Made by a program: the position numbers and the translations under genes. From an uncultured Muribaculaceae bacterium (GTDB taxonomy: Bacteria; Bacteroidota; Bacteroidia; Bacteroidales; Muribaculaceae), in assembly GCA_905209725.1 (NCBI GenBank), contig CAJLTZ010000067.1, forward strand, positions 1 through 14,066: 14,066 nt of DNA. The letters are read 5' to 3'. Below the pieces are notes generated by a model, which saw only the letters and a list, made by a program, of their open reading frames with translations, was not told where the DNA came from and made no database searches. Of the stretch, positions 1 through 7,082 are shown piece by piece (the first letter of the stretch is position 1; each line of letters starts with the position of its first letter).

Positions 1-83
1 TATGAGGCACATCTGCGACCCCTGCATTAACATTTTTTGTGGGATGGGGTCTTATCTCAATGAGGATGGTTTTACGGTTGCTG

Positions 84-1190
84 TCAGGAGCGTTTGCGGT
101 AGGTGCGGGCGGCGAGGAGGCTGATGGCGAGGGCTATCGCCGCGAGGCAGGTATATTGCGCCCAGAGGTCAGGTATCGAGGCTCCTTTAAGATAGATGGA
201 GCGTATGATTTCATTGAAATAGCGCGGCGGCAAGGCGTAAGTCACTATCTGCGCCCATTGCGGCATCGAACTGATTGGCGTGAACAATCCGCCCATCAAC
301 TGGAATATCATGATGAAGGCAAACATCACGAAGATGGTCTGAAGCATCGTGGCCGACCGGTTGGCTATCACCACTCCAAGCCCCGACATCACGAGACTGA
401 AGAGTATTGTGGCCATATATATGGCCCAGACGCTTCCCTCCGGCCTCAGCCCATACACCAGCCAGCCGATAAGTATCCCCACCGACACCACGAGCAGTGC
501 AGTCATCCAGTAAGGTATCAGTTTCGACAATACGAAGGGGAAGCGTCCCACAGGTGTCACATTCATAGCCTCGATGGTGCCCGTCTCCTTTTCCCTTACA
601 AGATTCAGCGCCGGAAGAAAACCGCAGATTATAATCAGCAGGATGATGAGCAACGCCGGAATCATGTAGTTCTTGAAATTCAGCGTCGGATTATAGCGGT
701 CCTTGACCGTAATCGCCGGCATCTGGGCAACGATTCCCTCCTGGCTGCGCCATTGCGAGAGCGTTTTCATCAGGGATGATGTGACATATTGAGCGCCGAG
801 CGTGCCTTTGGTGGCATTCACTCCATTGGCCTCCACAAAGAGTTGCGACATTTCGCGTTCCCAGTGGGGCGGAATCGTGAGGATAACATCCGTATTCCCT
901 TTCTCCATATGCAGCACAGCCTCGGCATGCGTGCCCGCGATATGCGACACCTTTATCTCCTCGGTGGCATCCATATCGGCTATCAGCCGGCGCGAGAGCT
1001 GGCTGTGGTCATTGTCGACCACGGTGACATCCACATTCTTCACATCCATTGTGGCCACCATGGGCAGAAGCAACATCACCATCACCGGCATGATCAGTAT
1101 AATCTTGGGAATGATGGGATTGCGCTTCATTTGCGCCATCTCTTTCCTCAAAAGCGCTCCAAGTATTCTTAAATTGCTCTTAAATCCCAT
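84..1190 (-). CDS. ABC-2 type export permease (YbhR/YbhS/YhhJ-like), last gene of efflux operon
   Basis: This is an inner-membrane subunit of an ABC exporter of 368 residues, the usual size for the ABC2_membrane_3 family. The visible layout is one N-terminal membrane segment (about residues 28-47), a long extracytoplasmic domain (about 48-172), then five further hydrophobic segments (about 176-197, 222-246, 254-277, 285-306, 343-361). The family signature EKETGTIE lies at residues 200-207, followed by VTP at 211-213, in the cytoplasmic loop expected to contact the ATPases. It starts four bases after the stop of the paralogous permease, so the two are almost certainly co-translated and probably form a heterodimeric channel. 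The substrate cannot be read from sequence; relatives export drugs or other amphiphilic compounds. It is the last operon gene seen, but only 83 bases follow in the window and no clear terminator is visible there. Confidence 0.93.
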   Translation of the reverse strand: MGFKSNLRILGALLRKEMAQMKRNPIIPKIILIMPVMVMLLLPMVATMDVKNVDVTVVDNDHSQLSRRLIADMDATEEIKVSHIAGTHAEAVLHMEKGNTDVILTIPPHWEREMSQLFVEANGVNATKGTLGAQYVTSSLMKTLSQWRSQEGIVAQMPAITVKDRYNPTLNFKNYMIPALLIILLIIICGFLPALNLVREKETGTIEAMNVTPVGRFPFVLSKLIPYWMTALLVVSVGILIGWLVYGLRPEGSVWAIYMATILFSLVMSGLGVVIANRSATMLQTIFVMFAFIMIFQLMGGLFTPISSMPQWAQIVTYALPPRYFNEIIRSIYLKGASIPDLWAQYTCLAAIALAISLLAARTYRKRS

Positions 1191-1194
1191 ACCG

Positions 1195-2241
1195 TCAGTG
1201 TTTTGAATTGATTTTTTTGATCGACAGCACCAGAAAGAGGACTGTCATGCCCAAAAGAATACTGAATTCCGTAAGAATATACTGGAAATCGAGCTGCTGG
1301 ATCATAAGCTTCCGCATAGCGGCCGTGTACCATCTGGCAGGAATCAGGCAGGACACCCACTGGAAGAATGCCGGCATATTGTCGATGGGAAATATCATGC
1401 CCGAGAGCATAATCACGGGCAGCATGAAAAGCACGGCGGCCACAATTAGGGCCGACACCTGGTTGTCGACAATAGTCGACACAAAGAGGCCGATTGCGAG
1501 CGACAGGATGATATATAGCATGGAGATTACAATCACGAGCAGGAGCGTATGCGACATCGGCAGCCCCAGCACCGTATATGCAATCACCAGCATCACGGCA
1601 AGAATCATGCACGACAGCAGGAAATAGGGGATGAGTTTGCCGATGATTATAGTGCCGGGTTTCACGGGCGACACAAGCAGCAGGTCCATCGTGCCGGTTT
1701 CCTTCTCGCTTACAATCGACACCGAGGTCATTATGGCGCAGATGAGGATGAAAATCATACCCATGATTCCGGGCACGAAATTATATGCGCTTTTCAACTG
1801 TGGATTGTAGAGCGTCTCGGTAAGCACCGGCGGAGCGGCATTCCCTGATACAAGGCTTTTCAGATAGGCAGCCGAAGCCTGTCCCACCACCGGATTCGAA
1901 GCATCCACCTCAATGTGGGAAACTACTTGGCCATTGTCGGAGCGCAGGAAAAGCAGGGCGTCGGCCTCCCCTTTGCGCAGCAGGTCGTCGGCCTTGGAAT
2001 CCGGCACTATTCCCATGAACATGAAATATTCATTCGCATTCATTTTCGAAATGATGTCGCGGGTCTGCGGCGTGTGGCGGTCGAGCACCACGGCCACCCT
2101 TACATTGTTCACCTCGATTGAGATGGCGAATCCGAAGAGCAGGAGAAGCACCAGAGGCATCACGAGGGTTATCACCATCGTGCGCCGGTCGCGCAGGATA
2201 TGCAGCGTCTCCTTCTTTATGAGCGATTTAATTGTTGACAT
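1195..2241 (-). CDS. ABC-2 type export permease, partner subunit
   Basis: The product is a 348-residue permease paralogous to the one encoded just downstream. It has an N-terminal membrane segment (about residues 21-41) and a periplasmic domain (about 44-150). A block of five hydrophobic segments follows (about 157-178, 200-223, 231-256, 262-284, 322-341). The conserved cytoplasmic motif EKETGTMD is at residues 179-186, followed by VSP at 190-192. The start codon lies three bases after the TGA of the second ATPase gene, which supports translational coupling. By analogy with the YbhS/YbhR pair, this subunit and its neighbour would form the transmembrane pore energised by the two ATPases. The family call is firm; the assignment to YbhS rather than YbhR is not attempted, and the substrate is unknown. 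Confidence 0.93.
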   Translation of the reverse strand: MSTIKSLIKKETLHILRDRRTMVITLVMPLVLLLLFGFAISIEVNNVRVAVVLDRHTPQTRDIISKMNANEYFMFMGIVPDSKADDLLRKGEADALLFLRSDNGQVVSHIEVDASNPVVGQASAAYLKSLVSGNAAPPVLTETLYNPQLKSAYNFVPGIMGMIFILICAIMTSVSIVSEKETGTMDLLLVSPVKPGTIIIGKLIPYFLLSCMILAVMLVIAYTVLGLPMSHTLLLVIVISMLYIILSLAIGLFVSTIVDNQVSALIVAAVLFMLPVIMLSGMIFPIDNMPAFFQWVSCLIPARWYTAAMRKLMIQQLDFQYILTEFSILLGMTVLFLVLSIKKINSKH

Positions 2242-2244
2242 AAT

Positions 2245-3006
2245 TCAGTCTTCTCGTGTGGCGGATTTGGCCACAATTCTAAATACTTCGTCCATGGTGG
2301 AGGCATGGTAGGTCTGTTTCAGCGCCTCCGGGGTGTCGAGAGCCTCTATACGGCCGTCAACCATTATCGACACCCGATTGCAATATTCTGCCTCATCGAG
2401 GTAATGGGTGGTGACAAAGACGGTCATCCCCTCCGAGGAAACCTGATAGATTAGTTCCCAGAACTTTCTGCGGGTCAGCGGGTCGACGCCACCGGTGGGT
2501 TCGTCGAGAAACACGATGCCCGGCTGATGTATGGTAGCGGATGCGAAGGCGAGTTTCTGCTTCCAGCCCACGGGGATATCCTTCACCAGCGTGTTGCGCA
2601 TGCTGTCCATGTCGAGCAGCGAGAAAATCTGATTGCTTCGGAGGCGGATCTGGCTGTCGGACATTCCGTAGATGGTGGCGAAGAGCCGCAGGTTTTCCAT
2701 CACAGTGAGGTCTTCATAGAGGGAGAATTTCTGGCTCATATAGCCAATCCGCCGTTTGATCTGTTCGGCCTGGGTATTGATGTCGCAGCCGGCCACAAAG
2801 CCGTCGCCACCGGTGGGCCGGCTAAGCCCGCATAGCATTCGCATGGCCGTGGTCTTGCCGGCTCCGTTGGCGCCGAGAAAACCGAAAATCTCCCCCTTTG
2901 CCACTTCGAATGAGATATGGTCCACGGCTGTGAATGTGCCGAACCGCTTCGTGAGATTCCTCACTGAGATGGCATATTGGCCTGTAGATGCGTTGTCAGT
3001 CATCAT
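2245..3006 (-). CDS. ABC exporter ATPase B (consensus catalytic residues, degenerate signature)
   Basis: This 253-residue ATP-binding subunit is similar to the C-terminal half of YbhF-type double ATPases. Walker A GANGAGKT is at residues 45-52, the Q-loop Gln is Q92, Walker B with catalytic Glu is FLDEP (D168, E169), and the H-loop His is H201 in TTHYLDEA. The ABC signature is not LSGG: the equivalent residues 144-147 read IPVG, followed by WKQK. The protein therefore has a full set of ATP-hydrolysis residues but a poor signature motif. It overlaps the end of the upstream ATPase gene by 11 bases and precedes the first permease by three. Two consecutive ATG codons begin the gene; the first is used here, but the second is equally possible. 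Confidence 0.94.
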   Translation of the reverse strand: MMTDNASTGQYAISVRNLTKRFGTFTAVDHISFEVAKGEIFGFLGANGAGKTTAMRMLCGLSRPTGGDGFVAGCDINTQAEQIKRRIGYMSQKFSLYEDLTVMENLRLFATIYGMSDSQIRLRSNQIFSLLDMDSMRNTLVKDIPVGWKQKLAFASATIHQPGIVFLDEPTGGVDPLTRRKFWELIYQVSSEGMTVFVTTHYLDEAEYCNRVSIMVDGRIEALDTPEALKQTYHASTMDEVFRIVAKSATRED

Positions 3007-3907
3007 TTCTGGTTAGTTTGATGAAGAGGTCTTCAATGTTTCCTTTGGCCGGATAGATGCGGGCGTCCATGATCCCTTGGGCCCGAAGTGATTGCTCGGC
3101 CTCCTCGCTGTTGAAATCATCTGCGACCACCACATGGAGAGCGGCGCCGAATGTATAGCAGTCACTCACGCCCGGCATCTTCCGCAAAGCCGACAGCAGG
3201 CCGAACATGTCGCCGGCCACGGCATTATATAGATTTTCGCCAAGATGGGCCACAAGCGCATCGGGAGTGCCTACGGAAAGGATATGCCCCCGGTCGATTA
3301 TGGCTATGCGCTCGCAGAGTGTGGCCTCATCCATATAGGAGGTCGACACCATGATTGTTATCTCCTTTTCCCGCAACGTGCGGAGCATCTCCCAGAATTC
3401 GCTGCGCGACACTGCATCCACGCCCGTGGTGGGTTCGTCGAGGAGAAGGATGTCGGGATGGTGGATCAGCGCGCAACTCAGTGCGAGCTTCTGCTTCATG
3501 CCCCCGGAAAGCTTGCCTGCCAGCCGGTTGGGAAATCTCTCCAGTTGACCGAAGAATGGTGCGATGAGGTCATAGTTGTCCTCAATCCTTACCCCGAAGA
3601 GGGAGGCGAAGAAATTGAGGTTCTCCATCACGGTCATGTCGGGATATAGGGAGAAACGCTCCGGCATATATCCGATGCGGCGGCGTAGTTGCTTATAGTC
3701 CTTCACGGTGTCGAGGCCGAGGATGGAGGCGGTGCCGGAATCGGGCTTCATCAGCGTGGCGAGAATGCGGTAGAGCGAGCTCTTGCCGGCGCCGTCAGGC
3801 CCGATGAGCCCGAACATCTCCCCCTTGCCAATCTGCAGGCTTACATGGTCGAGGGCGGTCAGTTTCCCATATCGCTTGCAGATATCATTGATTTCAATAG
3901 CACTCAT
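2996..3907 (-). CDS. ABC exporter ATPase A (good signature, altered Q- and H-loops)
   Basis: This 303-residue ATP-binding subunit is similar to the N-terminal half of YbhF-type double ATPases, with an extra C-terminal segment of about 80 residues. Walker A reads GPDGAGKS (residues 36-43), the signature LSGGMKQK is at 133-140, and Walker B LLLDEP has D157 and E158. Two positions normally critical for hydrolysis are changed: the Q-loop Gln is Glu (E83 in YMPERFSLY) and the H-loop His is Ser (S190 in STSYMDEA). This partner thus lends a good signature while probably hydrolysing poorly itself. The frame is open to 4015 inside the adaptor gene. The ATG at 3907 is chosen because the family's conserved N-terminus begins there and AGGAGAACA lies just upstream. 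Confidence 0.92.
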   Translation of the reverse strand: MSAIEINDICKRYGKLTALDHVSLQIGKGEMFGLIGPDGAGKSSLYRILATLMKPDSGTASILGLDTVKDYKQLRRRIGYMPERFSLYPDMTVMENLNFFASLFGVRIEDNYDLIAPFFGQLERFPNRLAGKLSGGMKQKLALSCALIHHPDILLLDEPTTGVDAVSRSEFWEMLRTLREKEITIMVSTSYMDEATLCERIAIIDRGHILSVGTPDALVAHLGENLYNAVAGDMFGLLSALRKMPGVSDCYTFGAALHVVVADDFNSEEAEQSLRAQGIMDARIYPAKGNIEDLFIKLTRNDD

Positions 3908-3957
3908 AATTGTTCTCCTGTTCTCCTGTCCATAAACTAAACTGTTCTCCTGTCCAT
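3904..3957 (-). repeat. Duplicated ribosome-binding leader with two tiny ORFs before ATPase A
   Basis: Reading the minus strand, the 16-base sequence ATGGACAGGAGAACAG occurs twice, at 3957-3942 and 3933-3918, followed by a further partial copy GAGAACA. Each copy carries an AGGAG ribosome-binding core and also begins with an ATG. The first ATG overlaps the TAA of the adaptor gene (TAATG) and opens a six-codon ORF (MDRRTV, 3957-3937). The second opens a nine-codon ORF (MDRRTGEQL, 3933-3904) whose TGA overlaps the ATG of ATPase A (ATGA). This is directly visible. Whether the tiny ORFs are translated, or the duplication simply doubles the Shine-Dalgarno site, is unknown. Such a strong AGGAG is unusual among the starts in this window. 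Confidence 0.75.
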
Positions 3958-4886
3958 TACAGACGCACTTCCCCGTATTGGCCCAATTTAAGCCGGCCAT
4001 CGTTCTTGACCGCAATCTTTACTGCGTATACAAGGTTAGCGCGGGAATCCTTTGTCTGAATGGATTTGGGGGTAAATTCGCTCTCCTGAGCAATCCAGGT
4101 GATCTTGCCGGGATACTCATATTGTTGATCGCCTCCAAAGTCGGCGATCACAGTTACTTTCTGCCCCAATTTTATGTTGGCGAGCTGATTGGCGGTGAAA
4201 TAGGCGCGGAGATAGATGTCGTTAAGGTTCGCGATTTTGTATAGAGGTTTGCCGGGAGTGGCGAATTCGCCCGGTTCGGCATATTTTGTCAGCACGGTGC
4301 CGGAGAGTGGCGATTTGATGGTGCTTTTGCTGATCTGTTCGGCAATCTGTTCGCTCTGATATTGCAGAGCTGAGGCATTGTCGGAGATAGAGTTGCGGCT
4401 GTTTCCGAGAGTGGAGAGCTGGGCGTCGAGCTGGCCGCGCAAATTGCGGAGCATTGCGGCAGCATCATCATATTGCTTCTGGGTAGTGGCGCCGTCGGCA
4501 AGCAGACGCCTGAGGCGTTCCGTTTCATGCTGCTGGTGAGCGATCTGCGAACGTAGCGAGGCCACCTGGGCGGAGATTTCGGGGGCGGAGGAACGTGCCG
4601 ACTGCCGCTGGCTGAGAATCTGTTTCTGCTGCAGGGCAAGCACACAGGTGTCGATTACTGCGAGTTTCTGTCCTGCTGTCACGCTGTCGCCCTCCGAGAT
4701 GTCAAGCATCATTATCTTGCCGGTGGTTTCGGCTGATATAGTGACGTCTGTGGCCTCGAAGGTGCCTGTGGCGTCATAGTCGGCGGTGTGCTTGCAGCCC
4801 TGGAGAATGATTGCTATCGTGGATAGTACGCTGATTAGCGCTGATTTATGGGCTTTGGCTATTTGGAATTTATTTCTTGGCATCAT
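3957..4886 (-). CDS. HlyD-family periplasmic adaptor lipoprotein of the efflux pump
   Basis: This 309-residue membrane-fusion (adaptor) protein bridges the ABC pump and the TolC-type channel. A hydrophobic N-terminal stretch (about residues 15-29) ends in a lipobox LQGC with Cys31, so the mature protein is predicted to be lipid-anchored. A first lipoyl half-motif is at about residues 42-80, a long alpha-helical hairpin rich in Gln, Leu and Arg at about 80-190, and the second lipoyl half with LSGTVLTKYAEPGE at about 195-210. Beta-barrel sequences including TVIADFGG follow. This is the YbhG/EmrA-like order. The start ATG overlaps the TolC stop as ATGATGA-type sequence (4-base overlap); a second ATG follows directly. 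Its stop overlaps the duplicated leader in front of ATPase A. Confidence 0.92.
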   Translation of the reverse strand: MMPRNKFQIAKAHKSALISVLSTIAIILQGCKHTADYDATGTFEATDVTISAETTGKIMMLDISEGDSVTAGQKLAVIDTCVLALQQKQILSQRQSARSSAPEISAQVASLRSQIAHQQHETERLRRLLADGATTQKQYDDAAAMLRNLRGQLDAQLSTLGNSRNSISDNASALQYQSEQIAEQISKSTIKSPLSGTVLTKYAEPGEFATPGKPLYKIANLNDIYLRAYFTANQLANIKLGQKVTVIADFGGDQQYEYPGKITWIAQESEFTPKSIQTKDSRANLVYAVKIAVKNDGRLKLGQYGEVRL

Positions 4887-6166
4887 TTGTTAAGGGTGTT
4901 TTTGAGTTTGTAGATATTCTGGAGGAGCTGGATCTCATGGTAACTGGCAGCGAGGCGTGCCTGGTTTTCGTCGGTGATTTTGGTGAGGAGCGCCGTGGCG
5001 TCAATCACTCCGTTGCGGAGTTGAGACTCGGCAGCCTGACGCACGCTGCCGCGCAGGGCCACAATGCGGGCATCCTCCTTCATCACCGCCTGCGTCCCCT
5101 CGATCTCAGCCATCTGGCCGCTGGTCTGAAGCCGGGTGTTGTATTGAAACATTTCGCGGTCGTTGTCGATTCCCTCGTTGGCGATGGCGAGTTTGCGCCG
5201 TGAGTTTTTCTTGGTGTAGAATGAGTCGATATTCCAGGAAATTTTCACCCCTGCCAGCACATTGAAAGAGAGGTCGCGATTGATCATGCTGGCAAAATTG
5301 TTCAATCCCGGATAGCCATACCAAGCCTGGGCGAAGAATCCCACCTTAGGCATAATGGTGCTTTCGATTGCCGACATACGGGCGTTGTTGAGAGTGCGCT
5401 GCGCCTTGAACATCTCGAATTCAGGCCGGGCCGACTCAAGGTTGGCAGGCATGGTGGCATCGGGTTTTGCAAACTGCTGTCCCTCAAGGCTCTCGCCGAC
5501 ATACACGGCCAACACCTCCCGGTAGGATTTCGCTACGCTTTCTGCTCCGGCAAGTTGCTGTGTGAGTGTGAGCGCCTGGGCCTCGATCATATCCACGTCG
5601 CTCTGCATTGCCACTCCCTCCTCCTTCATCTTCTTCATTGTATGCAGGTTGGCCTGCAGCAGACTGAGGGTGTTTTTCGTCTGGGCTATCTGCTCATCCA
5701 TCAGCAGCACGCCGAAGTAGAGGTTCATCACCCTCTCGCGGACGGCATATATTTTTACTGCGATTTCCGACTGCAGTTCGGCGCTTGAAGCGCGTTCAAT
5801 CTCGCGTTGTGCTTTTGACGCTCCTCCATCCCAGATGGTCTGGGCGAGATCCACGCCGACCTTATATTGCGCGTGGCCAAGACCCTTGGGATTCTGCCCT
5901 AATTGGGCGAGGATGTTGTTGAGGGTTTCAGGAAATGCCGGCACGTTGTTTTGCAGCGTGGCCTGCGCGTAGACTCCGACACGTGGCAGCCAGCTTTTGT
6001 TGATGTCGGAAAGCGATATTTCGGTAGTTTTTTCCACAAGCCCGTATATTTGGATAAGGGGATAGTTCTCTTCCGCCTTGGCGAGGCAATATTCAAGGGT
6101 CACGGAAGCGAATGCCGATAGCGGAACAAGAATCGACAGAGCGATAAGTGCAAAAAATTTCTTCAT
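4883..6166 (-). CDS. TolC-family outer-membrane efflux protein
   Basis: This 427-residue outer-membrane factor is expected to form the trimeric exit duct for the exporter. A signal peptide is plain: MKK, a hydrophobic core, then a likely cut after LSAFA (residue 20). The mature protein begins with the usual TLEYCLAKAEENYP helix. Two outer-membrane-efflux repeats follow, each with long amphipathic helices (about residues 25-210 and 225-425). The motif GYPGLNN and the following LSFNVLAGVKISWNIDSF (about 275-310) match the second beta-strand pair region. The length is typical for the short Bacteroidota TolC proteins. The start codon overlaps the regulator's stop by four bases (ATGA), and the end overlaps the adaptor's start the same way, so the gene is dedicated to this operon. 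Confidence 0.93.
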   Translation of the reverse strand: MKKFFALIALSILVPLSAFASVTLEYCLAKAEENYPLIQIYGLVEKTTEISLSDINKSWLPRVGVYAQATLQNNVPAFPETLNNILAQLGQNPKGLGHAQYKVGVDLAQTIWDGGASKAQREIERASSAELQSEIAVKIYAVRERVMNLYFGVLLMDEQIAQTKNTLSLLQANLHTMKKMKEEGVAMQSDVDMIEAQALTLTQQLAGAESVAKSYREVLAVYVGESLEGQQFAKPDATMPANLESARPEFEMFKAQRTLNNARMSAIESTIMPKVGFFAQAWYGYPGLNNFASMINRDLSFNVLAGVKISWNIDSFYTKKNSRRKLAIANEGIDNDREMFQYNTRLQTSGQMAEIEGTQAVMKEDARIVALRGSVRQAAESQLRNGVIDATALLTKITDENQARLAASYHEIQLLQNIYKLKNTLNK

Positions 6167-6819
6167 GGCCGTAATTTTCTCATAATGGTTTCCACATTCT
6201 CCCTCTTGCGCTCCACAAGGAAGGCTTCCTGATTTTCGAGAATACCTCCAAGCATGGCATTCACTATTGGTGCGGTGGTATAGGGAAATATATTAAGCGA
6301 CACAATGTCGAGCATAAGCATGCCGGCATTCACCTTGCGGCAAAGACCCTTGGCGGCATATTCGTCAATCTGGCGTTGCAGCGATTCCACCACAAGGGGA
6401 GTATGGAGCTTCAACTGGTCGGTGACCTGAGGCATCCTTTCGGGGTGGCTTATCACCTCATTGATCATGAAGCGGGGAAGGTCGGGATTGGAGGCGATAA
6501 AGTCAAGATGGTTTTCCACAGCCGATTTGATTTTATCGAAGAGGGGAGTGGCGGGGTCACCCAATGAGGTAAGCATCACGTCGCGCAGAGCACCGATTTT
6601 GCTTTCGAGGATTTTATTGAAAAGTTTCTCCTTCGTGCGGAAGTAATAATGGAGCATGGCGTGGGTGACACCGGCGGCCTCGGCGATTGCTGTGGTTCGG
6701 GCGCCGGCGAATCCCTTTTGCATGAACTCGTGCATGGCAGCCTCGAGAATCCTTTCCTCTGTGGATTGGGATTCCATCGCTGAAGTCGTTTTGATGTCGG
6801 TTTCAGATGTTCCTTCCAT
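6163..6819 (-). CDS. TetR-family transcriptional regulator of the efflux operon (CecR-like position)
   Basis: This 218-residue TetR-type repressor has a classic N-terminal DNA-binding domain: ERILEAAMHEFMQKGFAGA (about residues 22-40), then the helix-turn-helix TTAIAEAAGVTHAMLHYYF at 42-60 and the following TKEKLF. The C-terminal helical domain (about 75-218) would bind an inducer and dimerise. It is the first gene of the operon, and its TGA overlaps the ATG of the TolC gene. It therefore most likely controls its own transcript and the whole exporter, as CecR does upstream of ybhGFSR in E. coli; that parallel is inferred from gene order. The first ATG (6819) is used; the first 14 residues look poorly conserved and Met15 (6777) is an alternative start. 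Confidence 0.9.
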   Translation of the reverse strand: MEGTSETDIKTTSAMESQSTEERILEAAMHEFMQKGFAGARTTAIAEAAGVTHAMLHYYFRTKEKLFNKILESKIGALRDVMLTSLGDPATPLFDKIKSAVENHLDFIASNPDLPRFMINEVISHPERMPQVTDQLKLHTPLVVESLQRQIDEYAAKGLCRKVNAGMLMLDIVSLNIFPYTTAPIVNAMLGGILENQEAFLVERKRENVETIMRKLRP

Positions 6820-6867
6820 GAGATTGAAAGAGTTAGATAATTAACAGCGTGGTTTAATAATATAGTT

Positions 6868-6915
6868 TAACAGAATTGTTAGTGTAAAGTTAAAACAATA
6901 TTTTGTACTGTGCAA
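6868..6915 (-). promoter_or_regulatory. Candidate promoter and TetR-type operator of the efflux operon
   Basis: On the minus strand TTG (6915-6913) is followed after 20 bases by TAACTTTA (6892-6885), one base away from the Bacteroidota -7 consensus TAnnTTTG. The predicted transcription start is near 6878. The inverted repeat TAACA-GAAT-TGTTA (6868-6881) sits exactly there, a good position for an autoregulatory repressor. The leader to the regulator's ATG would be about 60 bases and is AT-rich. Both elements are short, so the operator call is tentative. Confidence 0.45.
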
Positions 6916-6974
6916 GAAATGGGCTGAAAATTTAAAGTGCAATCGCTCCGCGACTATTTTTTGGGGGATATATA

Positions 6975-7019
6975 AAGCCGGGCACAACACTTCGCTACGC
7001 TCCGTGTTGTACCCGGCTT
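6975..7019 (-). terminator. Long hairpin downstream of the WG-repeat gene, probable terminator
   Basis: AAGCCGGGCACAACAC (6975-6990) pairs with GTGTTGTACCCGGCTT (7004-7019) with one mismatch in 16, closing a 13-base loop. On the minus strand the hairpin is followed by TTTATATAT, a weak U-rich tract, and lies 64 bases beyond the stop of the gene ending at 7083. It would separate that gene from the efflux operon on the same strand. The long arm and the GC-rich loop also resemble dispersed REP-type hairpins, so it may be a repeat element used as a terminator. Confidence 0.6.
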
Positions 7020-7026
7020 GGGGATT

Positions 7027-7053
7027 TCGGACCTGTCGGACTTTTCGGACCTA
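7027..7053. repeat. Three tandem 9-bp repeats (TCGGACNNN)
   Basis: TCGGACCTG, TCGGACTTT and TCGGACCTA lie head to tail at 7027, 7036 and 7045, directly beside the hairpin. They are followed by an AT-rich stretch of ATCAAT/AATCAT words up to the stop of the next gene. No coding function is evident; the role is unknown. Confidence 0.7.
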
Positions 7054-7082
7054 TTTGATCAATCATTAATCATCAATCAATT

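Noticed and set aside
39..779. Plus-strand open frame rich in His/Arg opposite the last permease
   Set aside because: Its composition is typical of an antisense shadow of a membrane-protein gene; the permease frame has membrane segments and the EKETGT motif.
3908..4015. Upstream extension of ATPase A to an ATG at 4015
   Set aside because: The extension lies inside the adaptor coding region and precedes the conserved ABC start; ATG 3907 has an AGGAG site.
6936..6957. 22-base near match to 11996-12017 (AGTGCARTCGCTCCGC core, three mismatches)
   Set aside because: One copy lies in the SpoIID-domain coding sequence and the match is near chance level for two sites in 14 kb; no flanking similarity seen.
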